Positions 18,495 to 28,409 are shown, counted from the stretch's first letter. The stretch: DNA of 64,000 nt from an uncultured Pseudomonadales bacterium (GCA_937775265.1 CALKBV010000004.1:124001-188000), one strand, 5' to 3'. Notes: generated from the sequence alone by a model not told the origin. Numbers and translations: made by a program.

Positions 18495-20243
18495 CTAGCC
18501 CTTATCCGACGTTTGGCTAAAGACGTATCCTGGCCGTAATCGTAAATTGTCCGGAAACGAAATATCTCCAAATGGCATCTTCGGAAGCCCATTGCCACCG
18601 TGCTCTGCTATTTCTCGACCCCTCTGCGTTTGCAGTACACATGCCGCCTCAATGCGCTCCTCCGACGGCAGCTCGATAACTCCGTCGAGGTCCCCAGCAT
18701 CAGCTCTAAAAGGTTCAGGAAGACCCAATCTTACATACTGTTCCGGCGGACATTCGTTCCTGGCCATTTCGTGCAACATGAGCTTAATCATACGAATCTC
18801 AAGGCCTGCATCAGTTAACGGGTTTGTCTGACCCGGGTCTGCCTGAACATCAAATAACAGTGTCGCTGTTCTGCCTTTCCCGTAGGGATTATCTTGCGCC
18901 AACAGCAATCGAGGTGTCCTAGAAGGGATCTGCATGACTGGACAGGCTTTTGTAAACGAAAAGTCCTCGAACTTCTCCCAGCTGCTTAGTTCACGAACTG
19001 AAAACAGACTGTTCATATGTGTGGGCATCAATGTGTATTCAAACAATGGTAAGTTGTCTTCTGTCACATTCCCACGCATGTAAACATATTGACCATCGGT
19101 GACGTTGACCTGCCCGCCCATCACTCCATAGAGCGCAGCTTCCCGAACAAGTTCATCATTCAGCATCGCCCCGGTTAATGATTTTCCCTGCATATCCCGC
19201 GTGGCCGTAATGTCGAAGTAATCCAGGATGGTCGGCGCCAGGTCGATTGTCTGAACCACTGAATCCCGCGTTTCCCCAACGCAATCAGGATGGCGCGGAT
19301 CATAAATCCAAAAAGGTATGTGAGCGACTTCCTGGAAGAATGGCGTCACCACCTTGGCCCACCAATCGTGTTCACCCATGAGGAAACCATGGTCAGTATT
19401 CACCACCAGCATGGTGTCCTGCCAGAGATCATGCTTGTCGAAGACATCCAGCACGCGGCCTAATTGCTGGTCGCAATAAGTTACCAGCGCGGCGTACATG
19501 TAACGGATGTGCTCCACCGTCAGGTCGTCTTCCCTGACTTCTCGATAAGGGGGCCAGTCAAACGCAGGACCATCGTATTCATGAGGATACAAATCCTGAA
19601 ACTCTTCCTGGGTGAAAAATGGTTCATGAGGATCAAAGGTTTCTATCTGCAAATACCAATTGTCTGATTCGACGTTGCGCTCAATAAATTCGAGTCCAAG
19701 GCTGAAGGTCTTGTGTTGGGGTTGCAGATCAGAACTCACCATATGTTCGCGATTAATATTATCCTGCTTGTGCATCGGTGAATCTCGGTGTTCCGGCCAT
19801 CTGCCTTCGCCGCCCTTCGGATCGCGGAGCTTTTCAACATCACCGATCCACTTATCTCCTTCCTGGCCACGCACAAACTCAAATGTGGAGTAACGCTGAT
19901 GATACGTTGCACCACCATCTTCCCAGTAGTGCTGATGATCCGTCACTTTATGGGAATGAACCCCGTGACTATGCAACATGGCAGGCATTGAGTCATCGAA
20001 TGGCTCCAACGGACCCCAAGACCGATGCAGGAAGTTATACCTGCCAGTGTGCATCTCACGTCTTGCAGGCATACAGGGCATGGACCCTACATAATAATTC
20101 TGGAACTGAACCGTGCGCTTTGCCAACCGATCAAAGTTCGGCGCCTTGACCCACTCGTTACCATAGGTCGGCATGAAGTGACGACACAGCGTGTCATACA
20201 TTACAACAACGCAGCGTTTCTTCTGGCCACCTGAATCTGTCAC
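18495..20243 (-). CDS. Sulfatase (copy 1), cytoplasmic type
   Basis: 582 residues of the alkaline phosphatase-like sulfatase family. VVMYDTLCRHFMPTYGN holds the N-terminal metal site, and PCMPARREMHTGRYN carries the C-x-P-x-R motif; Cys57 is the residue oxidised to formylglycine in active sulfatases. NTDHGFLMGEHDWWAKVVTPFF is the second metal/substrate segment. No signal peptide is visible, unlike the other two sulfatases here. GTG start at 20243 overlaps the upstream dienelactone hydrolase stop (GTGA), so the two are coupled. No sulfatase-maturing enzyme is seen in the window. Related enzymes include phosphonate monoester hydrolases, so the sulfate ester substrate is not certain. Confidence 0.87.
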   Translation of the reverse strand: MTDSGGQKKRCVVVMYDTLCRHFMPTYGNEWVKAPNFDRLAKRTVQFQNYYVGSMPCMPARREMHTGRYNFLHRSWGPLEPFDDSMPAMLHSHGVHSHKVTDHQHYWEDGGATYHQRYSTFEFVRGQEGDKWIGDVEKLRDPKGGEGRWPEHRDSPMHKQDNINREHMVSSDLQPQHKTFSLGLEFIERNVESDNWYLQIETFDPHEPFFTQEEFQDLYPHEYDGPAFDWPPYREVREDDLTVEHIRYMYAALVTYCDQQLGRVLDVFDKHDLWQDTMLVVNTDHGFLMGEHDWWAKVVTPFFQEVAHIPFWIYDPRHPDCVGETRDSVVQTIDLAPTILDYFDITATRDMQGKSLTGAMLNDELVREAALYGVMGGQVNVTDGQYVYMRGNVTEDNLPLFEYTLMPTHMNSLFSVRELSSWEKFEDFSFTKACPVMQIPSRTPRLLLAQDNPYGKGRTATLLFDVQADPGQTNPLTDAGLEIRMIKLMLHEMARNECPPEQYVRLGLPEPFRADAGDLDGVIELPSEERIEAACVLQTQRGREIAEHGGNGLPKMPFGDISFPDNLRLRPGYVFSQTSDKG

Positions 20244-21133
20244 GAGTATCTAACCGATGAACCTAGCGTGCGATCGAATAATGCGAGCAGCCTGGACCAG
20301 GCTCTCTCCGCCTGCACCTTGTCGTAAACCTGTGAATCAGGAGGACACCAACCATGCAGGGTGCCTTCGTAGACCTCTATCTCCGCGTCAAGCCCTGCGA
20401 CTTCATAGTTATCGCGGAGGACTTCCTTTATCCCGGGGCCTTTCTTGTCATCGTTTTCAGCGATAGCGATGAGAAACTCTGCATCCATCTCCGGAATCAG
20501 CAGATGTGGGCTATCCGGCTGGTCCGTCACAAGGCCACCACCGTGAAAGGTCGCTCCCGCACCAATACGATCAGGGACCGCTGCGGCGGTTCGAAGTACG
20601 ATCGGACCACCCATACAGTATCCTGTTGTGCCGATTTTCCTGGTCACATCAACGGATTTTTGTGCATCAAGGAATGTCACGAACGCCTTTGCATCGATCA
20701 GGTTCGTTGCCGTTGTCGCAGTAGCCTGGTAATAAGGCATGATCCTGGCCCTTACCTCCGGATCACCGAAGCTTTCTCCTTCTGCTACTACCGGCGCCTT
20801 AGCGCTGCGATAAAAATGGTTCACACAAAGGACCGCGTACCCGGACTCTGCCAATCGGGTTGCCATCATTCGAAAGGCTGGTCTTAATCCCCGGATGTCG
20901 GGCCAGATGATGACACCAGGGTGCTTGCCTTTGGCTGGATGAACGAAAAAGCAATCAGCAACCCCATCCGGCGTCGTTACATTCACTTCCTTGCCAGTAA
21001 CCTCCACCGCACCAGCGACGCCTGGAAGGGCCATCATCACTGCACCACCTGCGGCCAGTGTATTAAACTCACGGCGGGACAATTTGGATTTCAGATATTC
21101 TGCGGCGTCTCTTTCAGTATCTTCATCACACAT
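20240..21133 (-). CDS. Dienelactone hydrolase family protein with Tat-type signal
   Basis: About 297 residues; ATG at 21133 has AGGA ten bases upstream (a TTG at 21139 is also possible). Residues around 18-45 (SRREFNTLAAGGAVMMALPGVAGA) form a twin-arginine signal, suggesting export of a folded enzyme. The alpha/beta hydrolase core has GYCMGGP with Cys as nucleophile, as in dienelactone hydrolase, then AENDDKKGPG (Asp) and LHGW (His). It would hydrolyse an enol-lactone or ester. The stop overlaps the start of the sulfatase gene, so the two are co-translated. Confidence 0.86.
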   Translation of the reverse strand: MCDEDTERDAAEYLKSKLSRREFNTLAAGGAVMMALPGVAGAVEVTGKEVNVTTPDGVADCFFVHPAKGKHPGVIIWPDIRGLRPAFRMMATRLAESGYAVLCVNHFYRSAKAPVVAEGESFGDPEVRARIMPYYQATATTATNLIDAKAFVTFLDAQKSVDVTRKIGTTGYCMGGPIVLRTAAAVPDRIGAGATFHGGGLVTDQPDSPHLLIPEMDAEFLIAIAENDDKKGPGIKEVLRDNYEVAGLDAEIEVYEGTLHGWCPPDSQVYDKVQAERAWSRLLALFDRTLGSSVRYS

Positions 21134-21214
21134 TAACAATTGTTCCTGTTCAAATGGTCCTTGCTCCGACTTTACCTTGAGAGGCTCTTCAAAGGAACAA
21201 TCCGGGCATCGCTG

Positions 21215-22501
21215 TCAGCGGGGACCCTGACCTGGAGCTAACCTGCCCGTCTCACGAAAAACCCGCACGAAATTCCCGCCCCATATTTTCTCAATTTCCT
21301 CAGCCGAATAACCCCGTGCCAATAGTGCAGTGGTCACATTCAGCGCTTCGCTGGCATCAGCAAAACCTTCTATACCACTACCGTGATTAAAATCAGTACC
21401 GATCCCCACATGGTCAACACCGACTCGCGCAACGATATAATCCAGATGCTCCAGCATGTCGTCAATTTTTCCTGGCCCCAGTAGATCACTGACAGATCCA
21501 AGGAATGCTTTCTGTATTTCCGCATCGTCTATTTCCCAGTACAACTCAAAGGGGTAGTAATAGTCTTCTTCGATACCTGCAACACGGCGAACGGCGCGAA
21601 TCTGGTCATCCAGTTCTTTATCGGCGGAGTCAAACAAGTATCCCCTAAAAGGGGCGACATGGATCACCCCACCGCTTTTCCCAATCCCGTCGATTTCCTG
21701 GTCAGAAAGGTTTCGACTCACATCTGAAAGTTGCCGGACGTTGGAATGGCTGGCAATGACAGGAGCGCTGGACAGGTCCAAAACCTGAAGCGTCGCCGCT
21801 CGTGATAATTGCGATACATCAATAATCCCACCCAGCTCATTGATCCGTTTAATCGCAGACCTACCAAGCTCTGACAGACCACCGTGCTCCTCAACTGGTT
21901 CATGAGCACCTTGTTCCGCAATGTAAATGGGCCGCGACGAATCCGCAAAATCATTGTGGCCCATGTGCGTTAGAGCAAACACTCGAACACCAGCGTCGAA
22001 GAAACTATCCAGTGCAGAAACGTCAGTACCCAGGATCCTTGCATTCTGAAATCCGAGAATGAGCGCACCCTTGCCACTTCTATGAGCGCCTATCAGTTCG
22101 TCTGCCGAACGCGCCAGGACCAAATTGTTAGATGGGTCCTCTGTCAGCTTTATTACCGCGGCGAGTTCTTCTTCTGCTTTGGCCCGCGACTCAGCATAGC
22201 CTTGTGCATCTCTTGGCCCGGGTCCGACTGCGACGGCCATTACCACTGCATCCACCCCGCCGGCCCGCATTTTGTATGGCGCGACCTGTGAACGGCCATC
22301 CGCCCCGGCATACCGGGATTCCTTACCGGGGATCTCGATATCCGCATGGGCATCAAGCACCAGAGCACGCTGGTGGATTTCTTCCGCACTTGGGCTCAAA
22401 GCCGCTGTTTGTAGTTCCATGACATCGGGCACAGGTTCAGTGCAAGCGACAAGCATTAAAAGCCCAAACAACAGGAAGGTAAAACCAGGTTTATAGATCA
22501 C
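21215..22501 (-). CDS. Membrane dipeptidase (peptidase M19) lipoprotein
   Basis: 428 residues from GTG 22501 (GGAG seven bases upstream). This start gives a textbook lipoprotein signal (hydrophobic stretch ending LMLVAC); earlier starts would overlap the VOC gene. The M19 fold is supported by VLDAHADIE (H-x-D zinc ligands), FALTHMGHNDFADSS, VIASHSNVRQLSDVSRNLSDQ and GIGTDFNHGSG. Members are zinc dipeptidases that also cleave some beta-lactams and related amides. It is predicted to be anchored in the inner or outer membrane facing the periplasm. Confidence 0.87.
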   Translation of the reverse strand: MIYKPGFTFLLFGLLMLVACTEPVPDVMELQTAALSPSAEEIHQRALVLDAHADIEIPGKESRYAGADGRSQVAPYKMRAGGVDAVVMAVAVGPGPRDAQGYAESRAKAEEELAAVIKLTEDPSNNLVLARSADELIGAHRSGKGALILGFQNARILGTDVSALDSFFDAGVRVFALTHMGHNDFADSSRPIYIAEQGAHEPVEEHGGLSELGRSAIKRINELGGIIDVSQLSRAATLQVLDLSSAPVIASHSNVRQLSDVSRNLSDQEIDGIGKSGGVIHVAPFRGYLFDSADKELDDQIRAVRRVAGIEEDYYYPFELYWEIDDAEIQKAFLGSVSDLLGPGKIDDMLEHLDYIVARVGVDHVGIGTDFNHGSGIEGFADASEALNVTTALLARGYSAEEIEKIWGGNFVRVFRETGRLAPGQGPR

Positions 22502-22548
22502 GCGATGACTCCGTATTATTGAACTGACTCTAACATGACCGACAAGCA

Positions 22549-22935
22549 TCAGCTGTCGGCTCTTTGTACAACGTCCCATAGATTCCCGAAGGGGTCTTCG
22601 AAAATGGCGGTGATCCCATACTCCGTCTCGATCGGCTTTCGGTGAATGGTTAACCCCGCGTTCTCGACCAGGGCCATAAACGCGACCACATCAGCTGGCT
22701 GAAGAATAAAATCGACGACCCCAGCGGATCTCTTTAGCGTCGCTATTTCTGCCTGCGCAGCAAATTCTACAATCTGCAGCTCAACACCAAACGATTCAGA
22801 GCCCATGGTCAGGAATCGCTCACCGGTGACCGTAAGCTCATCGGTGGTAACCAACAACCCTAAAACACTCCCGAGAAACTGCTGTGCAATGTCGACATCC
22901 GACACCAGATAGATAGCATGGGTCATTTTTAGCAT
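22549..22935 (-). CDS. VOC family protein (glyoxalase/dioxygenase fold)
   Basis: 128 residues, one vicinal-oxygen-chelate unit made of two beta-alpha-beta3 modules: HAIYLVSDVDIAQQFLGSVLGL at the start and VENAGLTIHRKPIETEYGITAIFEDPFGNLWDVVQ at the end. His6, a middle Glu and a late Glu/Asp could form the metal site, but the pattern is too loose to tell a dioxygenase from a lyase or binding protein. ATG at 22935 or 22926; neither has a strong binding site. It lies between two hydrolase genes on the same strand. Confidence 0.8.
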   Translation of the reverse strand: MLKMTHAIYLVSDVDIAQQFLGSVLGLLVTTDELTVTGERFLTMGSESFGVELQIVEFAAQAEIATLKRSAGVVDFILQPADVVAFMALVENAGLTIHRKPIETEYGITAIFEDPFGNLWDVVQRADS

Positions 22936-22973
22936 CGTTTTACCGTGAGTTGCTGGCAGGTTTCTCGTCTCGG

Positions 22974-23859
22974 TCAGGCTGGAATGCTGGTGCCCGCTGC
23001 ATTGTGACCCACAGCGTTCTGGGGAACTCCCGGGAAGATCTCCCTGAAGAAATTTAGCATGCTCATGGTTGAGCGCCGATCAGCATCCTCATGCAAGTGC
23101 CCAGGAGGACCCAGGCTTTCGGGTAGCGCAAACCCGTGAGGCGTTTTTGCATAATCGTGAAAAATCCACGAAACTCCCTGCTTCATCCATTTCCTCATAA
23201 AAACGCTGTTTGCTTTCATCAGAAACCAGGTGATCATCCTTACCGTTCTCAATCAGGACAATGGTATTGACGTTATGGGCATTGTCGCAGGGTTTGACCG
23301 GGGGTCTTTCCACACCAAACATCGCAGGACTGCCATCTTCTCCGGTTTGCAGTAACCCGTGGAAAGAAACCACACCGGAAAAATCTAGCCCACCCCTCAC
23401 TGCCTCCAGAACGGCTACTCCACCAAAACAGTAACCGATCGCTGCCGCCGATACCGATGAATCAACGGTCACGTGGGATAAGCCAAGATCAAGCCACTCC
23501 CCCAGTAACGCACGGAAGAACTCAAAATCGTGATCACAGGCGACCATTCCCTTAAAACAGGTCTCCTGGAACGCCTCAATTCTGGAAGTGTCAGTCGGCC
23601 AGGTTCGCTGATCGGCAGGAACGAGTTCGCCATACATATCAATCGCGAGCCCGACGTACCCCAGCCTCGCCAAATATTCCGCCACGTCCACATCAAAGTA
23701 TTTAAGCCCCTGGTAATTGTGTATCACGAGCACCAGCGGCCTCGGACCTGCCGACTCAGCCGGGGCGACAATATGACCAAGATACTCATTACCCCGAAAG
23801 CTAAAGCCAATTTCTTCGCGGCGTAAATCTGGCGCCGGCCGCCAGTTTGATGTGCTCAT
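22974..23859 (-). pseudogene. Dienelactone hydrolase family protein (second copy), frameshifted
   Basis: The frame starts at ATG 23859 (AGGA seven bases upstream). IGYCFGGVAVLEAVRGG (Cys nucleophile), IDMYGELVPADQRTWP and ENGKDDHLVS are clear. At about 23176 the frame of EEMDEAG breaks; an extra G in a GGG run shifts it, and the true C-terminus (VSWIFHDYAKTPHGFALPES with the catalytic His) continues in the next frame to 22974. The interval is 886 bases, three times 295 plus one. The unshifted product would end at 23089 without the catalytic His. A single homopolymer insertion could be a sequencing error, so the gene may be intact in the organism. Confidence 0.83.
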
Positions 23860-23925
23860 TTTTTTATCCTGGATAACTGAAGCGCCAGTATTCGGCGATT
23901 GGGACCCGGTTTCAACATTAAGGAC

Positions 23926-24366
23926 CTACCAGCCTTTCTCGTATTTTACGCTCATGACCGGCGGCATAACCTTCAGATGACTGATGAACCAATCTCCAGC
24001 AAGTTTCTGGTACTTCTCATGATATCTCGCCGCTTGCCACCGGGCCTGGTCACCTTTGTAGTACTTAAATGTGCCAAAGAAATACCATCTGCCCAATGCT
24101 GCAGGCCCATTGATCTCGATGATAGGGTTTTGAACCATGTGTTGCGAAAACTTAATCGCTTTCTGGAATCCTTCGAACAGGGTGCGGATCTCGCCGTGGC
24201 CCTGCGCTCGACCAATTCCCTCCCCCTCCCACACCGCATCAGGTGTGAAGATCGAGGTGATAAGACCCGGATTGTGGTCATCATCACAAATCTCACAATA
24301 ACGGGCTTTTAGCTGCTTGATAGACTCCAGATCTTCAATCCGGGTCACTCGTTCTTCCAGGTCCAT
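23926..24366 (-). CDS. SnoaL-like / NTF2-fold protein
   Basis: 146 residues from ATG 24366 (GGGGA seven bases upstream; the longer frame to 24423 adds an unrelated tail). MDLEERVTRIEDLESIKQLKARYCEICDDDHNP and FTPDAVWEGEGIGRAQGHGEIRTLFEGF match the SnoaL-4 group of cone-shaped NTF2-like proteins, followed by ALGRWYFFGTF on the curved sheet. Such proteins act as cyclases, isomerases, dehydratases or small-ligand binders in catabolic clusters. The function here is unknown. It is the first gene of the minus-strand run ending at 13344. Confidence 0.82.
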   Translation of the reverse strand: MDLEERVTRIEDLESIKQLKARYCEICDDDHNPGLITSIFTPDAVWEGEGIGRAQGHGEIRTLFEGFQKAIKFSQHMVQNPIIEINGPAALGRWYFFGTFKYYKGDQARWQAARYHEKYQKLAGDWFISHLKVMPPVMSVKYEKGW

Positions 24367-24478
24367 AAGAATTCCCCACAGGTTGAGACAGCTACCAAAC
24401 CAGAGATACGTACCCCGCGTCAACTCTTATGGTTTCTCTGGTTTCGTTACCACCGCTTCAGAACAGATCAGACTGAGT

Positions 24479-26216
24479 CTAGGTCCCAGGATAGAGTTTA
24501 AGGAATTCCGCTTCACTCTCGGGTGTCCCAATCAGCACAATCTCGCCTTCCTCCGGTAATCTGGAGTCGGGCTCTGGATTAGTCGTTGTCTTATCATGGC
24601 TGTCAATGCCAATGACGCTGCAGTTTGTCCGTTGCCTGAGATCAGCCTCCGCAAGTGTTTTACCCACCAATTCTTCTGGAACCGGCACTTTGAACACATC
24701 CAGCCCTTCCGCGACCATCAGCAGGTCAACTCGGTGCAACAAATTAAACAACGCATTCGCACCCAGGGAGGCATAAGACAGCGCGATATCACAACCCGCT
24801 CGATGCATTTCTGCCAGGTTTCTCTCAAGAGTTGTACGACAGATGATCTGGATATCGGGGCGAAGCAATCGACAAAAAATGGTCAGGTATATATTGGTTT
24901 CATCGTCACCCGTCGTAATGATCACCGTTTGTGCAGTTTCAATACCTGCCAGCTGCAGTACAGACTTATCGCCAGCGGAGCCATGAATGTAGATCTCCGG
25001 TTCAAGCACCCGTCTCCTCCAACTTCTCAACAACACGATATTCCACGCCACGCCGCTTTAACGCGGCTGCACTTGCCCGACCGACTCGCCCACCACCAAT
25101 GATAATTACGGGATTCGAGGGGGGTTGCACAGCCTCAGACTGAAAATTGGCGTCAAATTCCTTAAGTTGATGGCGGGAGCCCGCCATTACCAGCAACGTA
25201 TTTTCTTTAATCACGCTGCCCGCTTGGCCGATCTCAAAGCTGCCACGCGCCCAGAAACCAACAATGCTAACACTGGTTAACCGCTGGGCTTCAAGGTAAC
25301 CCTTGCCAATCAGGGACGTCCTGCCCGAATCCACTTCGGCGATCAACAGATCATCGATTTTGCCTATCACATGAGAAAAGTTCGCGCCTCCCGATACTCG
25401 CCGTGCCAGGGATTCTGCCACCAGGCGGGTCAGATCGAGAACCCGGCTGCTGCCCGCTAGTTTCAAAATTTCGCGCGAGTCTGCCGACCGAGTCGTCGCA
25501 ATCACAGGCGTCTTATCGGTAATGCCTCGAATAGTAAACACCACCGAGGTATTCGCAATATCGTCGCGCGTCGTTGCGACTAGGGCGGCATGTTCTACCC
25601 TGGCTTTCTCCCAAGTCTCCGGATCATTGAGCTCCCCCAGGATCGAATTTATTCCAGCATCAACCAATTGGGTAACCTGCTCCACCTCGGGCAGAACAAC
25701 GACATACGGATAGTTAAAGTGTTCCAGCTTCTCGATAAGCACAGCTGAGACCGGCCCGTAAAATGTCAGGATCACATGGTCATTCATGTCCTCCGGTACA
25801 CTTCTGGGTATCAGGCTCGCTGCTCGGGCTTCCATCCAGGGCTCATAGAAAAGCTCAATGAACGTAAATGGCAATAGCACCAACATGAAAACAATGCCTG
25901 ACAACAGCACAACGATCGAAAAGAGGCGGCCCGGATCCGTGAAAAAGCGGACATCTCCATAACCCAGGGTCGACATCGTCGATAGTGTCCAATAAAACCC
26001 GGTAACAATCGAATGCTGTTGACCTTCGAAGGTCATCAATAACTGGAAAACAATCGAGTAAGTAGTGACAAGGCCAGTCAGGATGAGCACGAACCGAAAC
26101 ATCGCCCGGAAGTTACGATGCCTCATCAACACCGCAAGCCGGCTGGAAAGCGGTCCAAACTTGGTACGCATCCATAGGTCATCGGCACCCCTGCTGTGAT
26201 TGTTACTGTCAGACAT
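24479..26216 (-). pseudogene. Potassium channel with two RCK/TrkA-N domains, frameshifted
   Basis: The first part (ATG 26216) has TM1 at about residues 40-60, the selectivity filter TLGYGD at 83-88, TM2 at 98-121, then a first RCK domain and a second Rossmann start, IIIGGGRVGRASAAALKRRG. The frame ends at 25002. The rest of the second RCK domain (VLEPEIYIHGSAGDK, IITTGDDETNIYLTIFCR, then a TrkA-C-like end) continues in another frame to 24479. The break is at about 25005-25020, in GGAGACGGG, and the interval is 1738 bases, three times 579 plus one, so one base is extra. The complete protein would be about 578 residues, gating K+ flux in response to ligand. It may be functional if this is a sequence error; alternatively a pore plus one RCK domain may be made. 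Confidence 0.83.
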
Positions 26217-26483
26217 TCTGTTACCACCGTAAAACCGAGAACAACAGTTTACCCAATTACTGCAATCAACTGTTTTTCATCACTAGAGCGCATAGCCAAA
26301 GAGGCCTAGAATGCCAGTCATTGTTGTACGCTCATCGCCTAGAACTGTTGTTTTACATGACCTGTGAGGCTTTCACAAAGGTCTCTGTCAGCAGTCAATT
26401 ATAAAACTGATTGAGCTTGACACTCCTTGGCCGCAACCCACAACATAGCGCCACCTTTACTCTTACCACCCGGTACTCAAAAA

Positions 26484-27251
26484 ATGACGTATTGCCTCGC
26501 CATCGCTACTGATTCTGGTCTCGCATTTGTTTCGGATTCCAGGACCAATGCGGGGGTTGATATGGTCAGTACCTACAGCAAAATGTATGGGTTCGGCATA
26601 CCAGGGCAGAAGCAATTTACTGTACTGACATCCGGTAACCTTGCAACCTCACAATCCGTTATCAACCACATCAAAAAGGACATTAAAAAGTCCAAGAGTC
26701 ACAATATTCTGACCATGGAACATATGACGGAAGTTGCAGAATACCTCGGCGAAATCAGCACAGCTGAACAGGAAAAGACAGATTCCAGCGTCAATGCGCA
26801 ATCCTACTTCCTTATTGGCGGGCAGATCCTGGGTCATAAGCCGGCGGTCTATATGGTGTACCCACAGGGAAATTATATTTCGACTTCGTCCGATACAACG
26901 TACCTGCAAATCGGTGAAAGTAAGTATGGCAAACCGATACTCGACAGGATTCTTACCCCTGACGTTAGCTTGGAAACCGCCGCAATGTGCGCGCTGGTAT
27001 CTATGGACTCCACCATACGCAGTAATCTGTCAGTGGGCCCCCCCATTGAGCTGTCCATCTACCCGCGAGACTCTCTTGCGCCAGGGAAATACTACCGTTT
27101 CGAAGAAGACAGTGAATACCTGAGGCAGTTAAAGAAAAACTGGGACCAGTCACTCAAGGATTCATTCAAAAAGCTGCCACCGGTCGCCTGGAGTGCTACC
27201 TGGGACAAGGAGACTAAAGTAGTCGGATCACCCAATGAGAGCTCATCATAG
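26484..27251 (+). CDS. Anbu-type proteasome-like peptidase
   Basis: 255 residues from ATG 26484. The N-terminus M-TYCLAIATDSGLAFVSDSRTN matches Anbu, the bacterial HslV/20S-proteasome relative, with Thr right after the initiator Met in the position of the N-terminal nucleophile; SDSRTNAGVDMVSTYSKM holds the active-site Asp and Lys region. A longer frame from 26427 would bury that Thr and is rejected. Anbu forms ring or helical assemblies; its substrates are unknown. It is followed 31 bases later by a transglutaminase-like gene, the standard Anbu partner, so the pair is probably an operon. Confidence 0.9.
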   Translation: MTYCLAIATDSGLAFVSDSRTNAGVDMVSTYSKMYGFGIPGQKQFTVLTSGNLATSQSVINHIKKDIKKSKSHNILTMEHMTEVAEYLGEISTAEQEKTDSSVNAQSYFLIGGQILGHKPAVYMVYPQGNYISTSSDTTYLQIGESKYGKPILDRILTPDVSLETAAMCALVSMDSTIRSNLSVGPPIELSIYPRDSLAPGKYYRFEEDSEYLRQLKKNWDQSLKDSFKKLPPVAWSATWDKETKVVGSPNESSS

Positions 27252-27282
27252 CGTCACAATCGTTGTTCAGGAGTGAATCGGC

Positions 27283-28161
27283 GTGGCGATTCAGGTAGCG
27301 ATCAGACATAACACTGAGTACGAATTCGACAGACCAGTGCCCATACACCCGCATGTGGTAAGACTTCGGCCTGGCCCTCATTGCCGAACACCGATTAAGT
27401 CCTACTCTTTGAAAGTAGCGCCGGAGAATCATTTCGTTAACTGGCAACAGGACCCCTTCGGGAACCACCTTGCACGGTTCGTATTCCCCGAAAAAAGCCG
27501 ATCACTCAAACTTCACGTCGAGCTTGTCGCTGAATTAGTAGTGATCAACCCGTTCGATTTCTTTCTGGAAGAATCGGCCGAAACTTTCCCTTTTAACTAT
27601 GACCCGATACTCAAGAACGACCTGGCCCCTTACCTGAAAATTAGCGAGCGCGGAAAGCAGTTGGTGGGCTGGGTTAAAGGCATCGATCGCCAGAAAATGG
27701 CTGTCGTACCGTTCCTGGTGGGGATCAACCAGCATATTCAACAGTACGTTGAATATGAACGCCGCCTGGAAGAAGGCGTTCAGCGCTGCGAGGAAACACT
27801 CACCCTAAAACGAGGTTCCTGTCGTGACAGCGCCTGGCTATTAGTGCAAGTGCTTAGACACCTGGGGCTGGCAGCTCGATTCGTCTCTGGCTACCTGGTC
27901 CAACTGGGCTCAGACAGTAAGTCTGTCGGTCGTCCTTCCGGGCCCGACGGCGACTTCACTGACCTTCATGCGTGGGCAGAGGTGTTTCTTCCCGGGGCAG
28001 GCTGGATTGGCCTTGACCAGACATCCGGTCTTTTCGTCGGCGAAGGACATTTACCGTTAGCTTGCACGCCTGCACCGACAAGCGCTGCAGCAATCACGGG
28101 CGCAACCGGTATCTGCAAAACCACACTGACTTTTTCAAACACCGTAGAACGAATTCCGTAA
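27283..28161 (+). CDS. Transglutaminase-like protein, Anbu partner (shortened COG4196 type)
   Basis: 292 residues, GTG start with CAGGAG ten bases upstream. The N-terminal bacterial transglutaminase-like domain (about 1-110) is followed by the papain-like core: RGSCRDSAWLL (Cys), DLHAWAEVFLPG (His) and GLDQTSG (Asp) give a full triad. The sequence is very close to the N-terminal third of COG4196 proteins, which are usually about 1100 residues with a large C-terminal DUF2126 domain. Here it stops (TAA) just after the transglutaminase part, and the 248 bases that follow hold no remnant I can see. The ATP-grasp and alpha-E genes often found with Anbu are also absent. Confidence 0.85.
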   Translation: MAIQVAIRHNTEYEFDRPVPIHPHVVRLRPGPHCRTPIKSYSLKVAPENHFVNWQQDPFGNHLARFVFPEKSRSLKLHVELVAELVVINPFDFFLEESAETFPFNYDPILKNDLAPYLKISERGKQLVGWVKGIDRQKMAVVPFLVGINQHIQQYVEYERRLEEGVQRCEETLTLKRGSCRDSAWLLVQVLRHLGLAARFVSGYLVQLGSDSKSVGRPSGPDGDFTDLHAWAEVFLPGAGWIGLDQTSGLFVGEGHLPLACTPAPTSAAAITGATGICKTTLTFSNTVERIP

Positions 28162-28409
28162 AGTCCACAGAGTACAACACTCTACCAGGATTCAGGATTC
28201 CATTTGATTCACTTCCCTGGAAAAACCGAACGAAATAGCACTAGACCTAAAGGCATCTAGCGACCGTGCGCGGCTATAGACAGCGAAACACTATGGGTCG
28301 CAACACTGTTCGAATGGGCATAGATCCCCTGGTCATCGCTTTCAGTATTTTCGCTGGTTTAGAAAAAGGTTTACTCTAGGCACACCCTAAGCTCAAGCGA
28401 CCCAGACTC

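Noticed and set aside
26427..26483. Longer N-terminus for the Anbu peptidase
   Set aside because: It would place 19 residues before the conserved M-T start and bury the predicted N-terminal Thr nucleophile.
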